In this document: in pieces, positions 7,603 to 11,347 of the stretch | Numbering within the stretch: position 1 is the first letter of the stretch | How the letters are laid out: the number at the start of each line of letters is the position of its first letter | Assembly (NCBI GenBank): GCA_964392655.1 | Contig: CAYMQY010000149.1 | Location: forward strand, 1 to 11,347 | Direction of reading: 5' to 3' | Length of the DNA stretch: 11,347 nt | DNA from: M3007 sp964392655 | GTDB lineage: Bacteria; Bacteroidota; Bacteroidia; Chitinophagales; Saprospiraceae | Program-made: the position numbers and the translations under genes | The notes under the pieces: model-generated | Seen by the model: the letters and a program-made list of their open reading frames with translations, nothing else | What the model was told of the DNA's origin: nothing | Databases searched by the model: none

Positions 7603-9363
7603 ATGTACAGAACCCATACCTGCAACGACCTCCGCCTCGCCGACGCCGGCAAAACCGTGACCCTCTCCGGCTGGGTAGCCATCAGCCGCGACCTCGGCGG
7701 ACTCACTTTTGTTGACCTGCGCGACCGCTACGGCATCACCCAGTTGGTGTTCGACATGGACGACAACGCCGAACTCTGCGAACGCGCCCGCCGCCTGGGC
7801 CGCGAGTTCGTCATTCAGGCGACCGGCCTCGTGCGCGAGCGCGCCAGCAAAAATCCCAACCGCGCCACAGGCGATGTGGAAATCCGGGTTACGGCATTCG
7901 AGGTGCTCAACGCCGCCAAAACCCCGCCTTTTACCATTCAGGACGATACCGATGGCGGTGACGACCTGCGCATGAAGTACCGTTACCTCGACCTGCGCCG
8001 CAACGCTGTGCAGCAAAATATCCTGTTCCGCTCTGCCCTCAGCCTCGAAACGCGCAAGTTCATGGCCGGTCAGGGTTTCGCCGAAATCGAAACGCCGTTT
8101 CTGATCAAGTCCACACCTGAAGGCGCCCGCGACTTTGTCGTGCCCTCGCGCATGAACAAGGGGCAATTTTACGCCCTGCCGCAGTCGCCGCAAACGTTCA
8201 AACAAATCCTCATGGTTGCCGGATTCGACCGGTATTTCCAGATTGTGAAATGCTTCCGCGACGAAGACCTGCGCGCCGACCGCCAGCCGGAGTTCACGCA
8301 GATTGACTGCGAAATGGCGTTTGTCCATCAGGAAGACATCATCAACACCTTCGAGGGCCTGACCAAGCACCTGTTTCGCACCACACTCGGCATCGAACTG
8401 CCCGATTTCCCGCGCATGACCTACGACGAGGCCATGCGCCGCTTCGGTTCCGACAAACCCGACCTGCGCTTCGGCATGGAGTTCGTGGACTTGAGCGAAC
8501 AGGCCAAAGGCAAAGGGTTCCCGGTGTTCGACAGCGCGGAAACCGTGCTGGCCATCTGCGCCCCCGGTTGCGCCGGCTATACCCGCAAACAACTTGACGA
8601 CCTGACCGAGTGGGTCAAGCGTCCGCAAATCGGCGCCAAAGGCCTCGTATATGTGCGCTATGACGCCGACGGCTCGGTGAAATCCTCGGTGGACAAATTT
8701 TACACACCCGACGACCTCAAGGTGTGGCTCCAGGCCTGCGGCGCCCAACCCGGCGACTTGCTGTTCCTGCTCTGCGGTGACGACGAAAAAACACGCAAAC
8801 AACTCTCCGAATTGCGCCTCGAAATGGGCAACCGGCTCGGGCTGCGCGATCCCAAAGTGTTCAAACCCCTGTGGGTACTGGACTTCCCGCTGCTCGAATG
8901 GGACGAAGACGAGAGCCGCTTCTTTGCCATGCACCACCCGTTCACTTCGCCCAAACAGGCGGACATTCCGAAAATGGAATCGGACGACCGCGAAGTGCTG
9001 GCCGGCATCCGCGCCGACGCGTACGACCTCGTGCTGAACGGGGTGGAAATCGGCGGCGGCTCTATCCGGATTCACGACCGCGACCTGCAAAGCCGCAACT
9101 TCCGATTGCTCGGGTTCACGCCCGTAGAGGCCGAGGCGCAGTTCGGCTTTCTGCTCGGCGCCTTCGAATACGGCGCTCCGCCGCACGGCGGCATCGCGTT
9201 TGGCTTCGACCGCCTCTGCGCCGTCATGAACGGTGTCAACAACATCCGCGACTTCATCGCTTTTCCGAAAAATAACCAGGGCCGCGACATGATGATTGAC
9301 GCGCCGGACGCGATCAAGTTGAAACAACTGGAAGAATTGGGGATTACGCTGAAGGGGGAGTGA
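7603..9363 (+). CDS. aspS: Aspartyl-tRNA synthetase
   Basis: AspS charges tRNA-Asp with aspartate in the cytoplasm using ATP. The 586 residues fit the usual bacterial length. An N-terminal OB-fold anticodon-binding domain spans about 1-105 (VTLSGWVAISRDLGGLTFVDLRD). The class II core has motif 1 around GFAEIETPFL (158-167), then TPEGARDF (171-178) and ALPQSPQ (191-197). Motif 2 is FRDEDLRADRQPEFTQID (218-235), and motif 3 is GIAFGFDRL (530-538). The bacterial GAD insertion lies at about 290-410, followed by LHHPFTSP-like MHHPFTSP (443-450) and NGVEIGGGSIRIHD (479-492). Residue 31 is Leu (RDLGG), where tRNA-Asn-tolerant AspRS enzymes often have His, so a discriminating enzyme is likely. ATG 7603 is preferred over a TTG at 7510 because homology begins at MYRTHTCNDL and the upstream codons overlap the leader. 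Possibly monocistronic. Confidence 0.97.
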   Translation: MYRTHTCNDLRLADAGKTVTLSGWVAISRDLGGLTFVDLRDRYGITQLVFDMDDNAELCERARRLGREFVIQATGLVRERASKNPNRATGDVEIRVTAFEVLNAAKTPPFTIQDDTDGGDDLRMKYRYLDLRRNAVQQNILFRSALSLETRKFMAGQGFAEIETPFLIKSTPEGARDFVVPSRMNKGQFYALPQSPQTFKQILMVAGFDRYFQIVKCFRDEDLRADRQPEFTQIDCEMAFVHQEDIINTFEGLTKHLFRTTLGIELPDFPRMTYDEAMRRFGSDKPDLRFGMEFVDLSEQAKGKGFPVFDSAETVLAICAPGCAGYTRKQLDDLTEWVKRPQIGAKGLVYVRYDADGSVKSSVDKFYTPDDLKVWLQACGAQPGDLLFLLCGDDEKTRKQLSELRLEMGNRLGLRDPKVFKPLWVLDFPLLEWDEDESRFFAMHHPFTSPKQADIPKMESDDREVLAGIRADAYDLVLNGVEIGGGSIRIHDRDLQSRNFRLLGFTPVEAEAQFGFLLGAFEYGAPPHGGIAFGFDRLCAVMNGVNNIRDFIAFPKNNQGRDMMIDAPDAIKLKQLEELGITLKGE

Positions 9364-9376
9364 GTTCCGGAAAACT

Positions 9377-9384
9377 TACCTTTG
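9377..9384 (+). promoter_or_regulatory. Candidate -7 element upstream of the ferredoxin gene
   Basis: TACCTTTG fits TAnnTTTG, beginning 14 bp after the aspS stop. With neighbouring bases it repeats the ten-base TTACCTTTGC seen before aspS. There is no convincing -33 TTG at the expected spacing. If real, the ferredoxin gene has its own promoter with a leader of roughly 50 nt rather than depending on aspS read-through. Confidence 0.4.
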
Positions 9385-9443
9385 CCCCTCCCAAACAAAC
9401 ACCTCATCCGCTTGTTAACCCACCAAACCACCACGAGTAAATC

Positions 9444-9791
9444 ATGGCCATCATCATCACCGACGAATGCATCAACTGTGGCGCCTGCGAACCGGAATGC
9501 CCTAACAACGCCATTTATGAAGGCGGCGTGGAATGGGCGATTTCGGACGGCAATACCGTGAAAGGCGGTTACACGCTGGAAGACGGACGCATGGTGGATG
9601 CGCATGTAAAGAATGCTCCGGTTTCCGACGAGTACTACTACATTGTGCCCGACAAGTGTACCGAATGCGTAGGCTTTCACGAAGAGCCGCAATGTGCAGC
9701 AGTGTGTCCCGTGGATTGCTGCGTGCCCGATCCCGACCGGGTGGAAACCGAAGAGCAATTGCTGGGGAAAAAAGCGCGGCTGCATCTCTGA
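9444..9791 (+). CDS. 2[4Fe-4S] dicluster ferredoxin
   Basis: This small cytoplasmic electron carrier has 115 residues. The first cluster motif is C9-x2-C12-x2-C15-x3-C19-P (CINCGACEPECP). The second is C72-x2-C75-x8-C84-x3-C88-P (CTECVGFHEEPQCAAVCP), followed by C92-C93. The eight-residue spacing in the second motif is the mark of the YfhL/Alvin-type (Allochromatium) ferredoxins. About 50 residues separate the two motifs (20-71), longer than in minimal ferredoxins and including EWAISDGNTVKGGYTLEDGRMVDA in part as a probable beta hairpin. I recall similar extended forms in other Bacteroidota. The redox partner is unknown and neighbours do not reveal it. The gene ends just before a strong terminator. 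Confidence 0.93.
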   Translation: MAIIITDECINCGACEPECPNNAIYEGGVEWAISDGNTVKGGYTLEDGRMVDAHVKNAPVSDEYYYIVPDKCTECVGFHEEPQCAAVCPVDCCVPDPDRVETEEQLLGKKARLHL

Positions 9792-9829
9792 TGTCCCGCG
9801 ACTGAAGATAAGTTTTCATGGTTCTTATT

Positions 9830-9868
9830 CTGCCTGCTGCCGGTTTTGGACAGCGGGCAGTTTTTTTT
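9830..9868 (+). terminator. Rho-independent terminator after the ferredoxin gene
   Basis: The stem CTGCCTGCTG (9830-9839) pairs with CAGCGGGCAG (9851-9860) through ten pairs including one G-U. The loop is 11 nt and eight T residues follow (9861-9868). It points along the + strand and closes the ferredoxin transcript 38 bp past its stop. It lies between the convergent ends of the ferredoxin and murI genes, whose stop is at 9876. No T-tract flanks it on the minus strand, so it looks one-directional. Confidence 0.87.
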
Positions 9869-9875
9869 CACAGGA

Positions 9876-10694
9876 TCACAACTCAAAGTGCCGTGAGCGC
9901 ACTTCTTTCCCGTAAAAAATACCGGCTTTGGCATCGAATACTTCTGCTGTTTCGGTGGTAAAAAACGCGCGTTGTCCGGTTTTCCGGCAAAGCACATCTA
10001 TTTCGGGGTGCCGAATGAGGTAGTCGGCCAGGCGGTCGGCCACGATCTGTCCCTGAGCAAGCAGATGAATATGCCCCGGCACGACCTCCCGGATTTTGTC
10101 CCACATGAGCGGGTAATGTGTGCAGCCGAGGATGATGGAGTCTATTTGACTGGATTTTGCCAGCAGTTCCTGCACGTATTTGTCCACAAAATAATCGGCG
10201 CCGGGTCCCTCGTGCTCGTTGTTTTCAATCAACGGCACCCACAGCGGGCAGGCTTGCTGGAAAACCCGGATTTGCGGAAAAAAATGGTGAACCTCGAGCA
10301 CATACGATTCCGACTGAACGGTGCCGGGTGTGGCGAGCACCCCCACATGCCCGGTATGGGTGATCCGGCCCACCAGTTCAGTGGTCGGCCGGATCACACC
10401 AAGCACGCGATAGCCGGGGCCAAGTTGCGGCAGGTCGTGCTGCTGGATCGTGCGCAGCGCCTTGGCTGAAGCGGTGTTGCAGGCCAGAATGACGAGCCGG
10501 CAATCCATCTCGAACAGGTGCCGGACACACTCGAGGGTGTACTTGTAAATGGTGTCGAACGACCGGACGCCGTAGGGCGCGCGGGCATTGTCGCCGAAAT
10601 AAACATAGTCGTACTCCGGCAACAGGGCTTCAATTTCCCGAAACACCGTGAGGCCGCCGTAGCCCGAATCGAAAATGCCGATTGGGCCGGGCAT
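9876..10694 (-). CDS. murI: Glutamate racemase
   Basis: MurI converts L-glutamate to D-glutamate for peptidoglycan precursor synthesis in the cytoplasm. The 272 residues match the family. Seen directly: the N-terminal IGIFDSGYGGLTV with D9-S10, YFGDNARAPYG (32-42), the first catalytic Cys in LACNTASAKAL (C72) and the second in LGCTHYPL (C191, followed by H193). These two cysteines are the acid/base pair of the cofactor-independent racemases. The start ATG at 10694-10692 overlaps the stop of skp by one base (TAATG), so the genes are co-transcribed and probably translationally coupled. The C-terminus (RSRHFEL) ends just short of the convergent ferredoxin terminator. Confidence 0.96.
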   Translation of the reverse strand: MPGPIGIFDSGYGGLTVFREIEALLPEYDYVYFGDNARAPYGVRSFDTIYKYTLECVRHLFEMDCRLVILACNTASAKALRTIQQHDLPQLGPGYRVLGVIRPTTELVGRITHTGHVGVLATPGTVQSESYVLEVHHFFPQIRVFQQACPLWVPLIENNEHEGPGADYFVDKYVQELLAKSSQIDSIILGCTHYPLMWDKIREVVPGHIHLLAQGQIVADRLADYLIRHPEIDVLCRKTGQRAFFTTETAEVFDAKAGIFYGKEVRSRHFEL

Positions 10695-11203
10695 TACTTG
10701 ATACCGAGTTTGGCCTTCACCAGGGGGGTGACGTCGAGCGACTGGTCGCCGTACAGCAGAATCTGGGAACCACTGTCGAACACCATGAAAAAGCCGTTCT
10801 CCTTGGCGACATCCTGCATGGCGGTGTTCACACGGTCGAGAATAGGTTTGTACTCCTCTTCGCGTTTTTTAGCCAGTTTGTCGTACACTTCCTTTTCGTA
10901 CGAGGCGATTTTTGTCTCCTCTTCCTGAAGTTTGGCGGCCTGATCCTGATAGTCTTTAGGCGAAATGGTGCCCAATTCTTTTTTGCGCTCCAGTTCGGCA
11001 GCCTTGTCCTGAAGTTCTTTGACCATTTCCTGGCCGCGTTTGGTGAGCTGTGTCTGAAAGGCTTTCAGGTTGCTGTCGGCCTGTTTGACTTCGGGTAGTT
11101 CGGCCAGCAAGGCCACCGAGTTGAGGTATCCGAATTTTTGGGAAAATCCTCCGACGGCAAGCAGCATGATAAAGCCGAGGGTGGGCAAAAGAGTCTTCTT
11201 CAT
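10694..11203 (-). CDS. skp: Periplasmic chaperone of the Skp/OmpH family
   Basis: This 169-residue protein has a signal peptide (MKKTLLPTLGFIMLLAVGGFSQ, cleaved near residue 22) and a KFGYLNSVALLAELPEVKQAD start typical of OmpH/Skp. A long charged alpha-helical, coiled-coil stretch (about 40-125, rich in KELQDKAAELERKKE-type heptads) follows, and a short beta-containing C-terminus (FFMVFDSGSQILLYGDQSLDVTPLV) closes the body domain. Skp trimers hold unfolded outer-membrane proteins in the periplasm before BAM-dependent insertion. It lies upstream of murI in the same operon. In related genomes I recall bamA and a second ompH copy further upstream, which would fall outside the window. The start at 11203 is fixed by the signal peptide. 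Confidence 0.92.
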   Translation of the reverse strand: MKKTLLPTLGFIMLLAVGGFSQKFGYLNSVALLAELPEVKQADSNLKAFQTQLTKRGQEMVKELQDKAAELERKKELGTISPKDYQDQAAKLQEEETKIASYEKEVYDKLAKKREEEYKPILDRVNTAMQDVAKENGFFMVFDSGSQILLYGDQSLDVTPLVKAKLGIK

Positions 11204-11218
11204 AGATAAAGTTAAAAA

Positions 11219-11280
11219 GTTGGAAGGTTACAGGTTGGAGGGTTGGAGGGTTGGAGGGTTAGAAGGTTGAAGGTTCCTGA
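11219..11280 (+). repeat. Period-8 GTTGGAGG array upstream of skp
   Basis: Units beginning GTT follow each other every 7-8 bases: GTTGGAAG, GTTACAG, three exact GTTGGAGG copies (11234-11257), then GTTAGAAG, GTTGAAG and GTTCCTGA. The array starts 16 bp upstream of the skp ATG on the minus strand, so it lies in or next to its leader. There the mRNA would read as CCTCCAAC repeats. Copy-number variation by slippage is plausible. Confidence 0.85.
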
Positions 11281-11293
11281 AACCCTCCAACCC
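11248..11293. repeat. Inverted copy of the repeat unit forming a hairpin
   Basis: AACCCTCCAACCC at 11281-11293 is the exact reverse complement of 11248-11260 and also of 11240-11252. The DNA or RNA can therefore fold a 13-bp stem in more than one register. Together with the array it gives alternative hairpins upstream of skp. A regulatory effect is inference. Confidence 0.7.
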
Positions 11294-11347
11294 TTGTCGC
11301 GCGACTTAAAGATTCATAGTTAGGTAACGACCTAAAGTTGTGATAAA
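11294..11347. other. Unassigned right edge upstream of skp
   Basis: No gene is supported here. A perfect 10-bp palindrome GTCGCGCGAC lies at 11296-11305, and a small hairpin TTAGGT/ACCTAA around AACG at 11320-11335. On the minus strand one frame stays open from the edge to a TAA at 11308-11306. This could be the tail of an upstream gene, but 13 codons are too few to judge. No clear TAnnTTTG element was seen on the minus strand. Confidence 0.4.

Noticed and set aside
7582..9327. A 581-codon open frame on the minus strand opposite aspS
   Set aside because: Its translation has no recognisable domain and lies exactly antisense to a certain gene. Codon bias of a GC-rich gene readily keeps the opposite frame open.

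Overview
The window reads as a chromosomal segment of a Bacteroidota bacterium. Four things support this: a giant secreted protein with a C-terminal type IX secretion (T9SS) sorting domain, Bacteroidota-style -7 elements (TAnnTTTG) upstream of genes, a 115-residue dicluster ferredoxin of a form I associate with this phylum, and a skp/ompH-murI gene pair. The mid-50s GC content (an impression, not a count) and the HYR-rich, cohesin/dockerin-like surface protein would suit Saprospiria or a related class, but that finer placement is tentative.

Layout. Positions 1-5444 (+) hold the 3' part of one very long gene, open at the left edge, for a multi-domain surface or secreted protein. From N to C it has near-identical 264-bp HYR tandem repeats, diverged HYR and Ig-like modules, a family of LGCNP repeats, a dockerin-like segment, a cohesin-like domain and the T9SS sorting domain. 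Positions 5445-5781 carry no gene but hold two large palindromes: an imperfect hairpin at 5470-5556, and a 162-bp, AT-richer inverted repeat with perfect 21-bp ends at 5604-5765. Positions 5782-7449 (+) encode an exported serine beta-lactamase/PBP-like hydrolase. Positions 7603-9363 (+) encode aspartyl-tRNA synthetase, preceded by a leader with a short GC-rich hairpin. Positions 9444-9791 (+) encode a 2[4Fe-4S] ferredoxin that ends in a clear intrinsic terminator. On the opposite strand, a compact operon runs leftward from the right edge: skp/ompH (11203-10694), then murI (10694-9876), overlapping by one base (TAATG). A period-8 GTTGGAGG repeat array sits just upstream of skp.

How the genes relate. 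The right half is housekeeping: translation (AspRS), electron transfer (ferredoxin), peptidoglycan precursor supply (MurI makes D-glutamate) and outer-membrane protein chaperoning (Skp). The left half is accessory: a large T9SS-exported adhesin-like protein and an exported serine hydrolase, separated by palindromic repeat elements. I see no defence system, CRISPR array, tRNA, rRNA or complete transposase gene. The most unusual signals are the homogenised HYR repeats, the co-occurrence of dockerin-like and cohesin-like modules in one T9SS protein, and the 162-bp palindrome directly upstream of the hydrolase gene.
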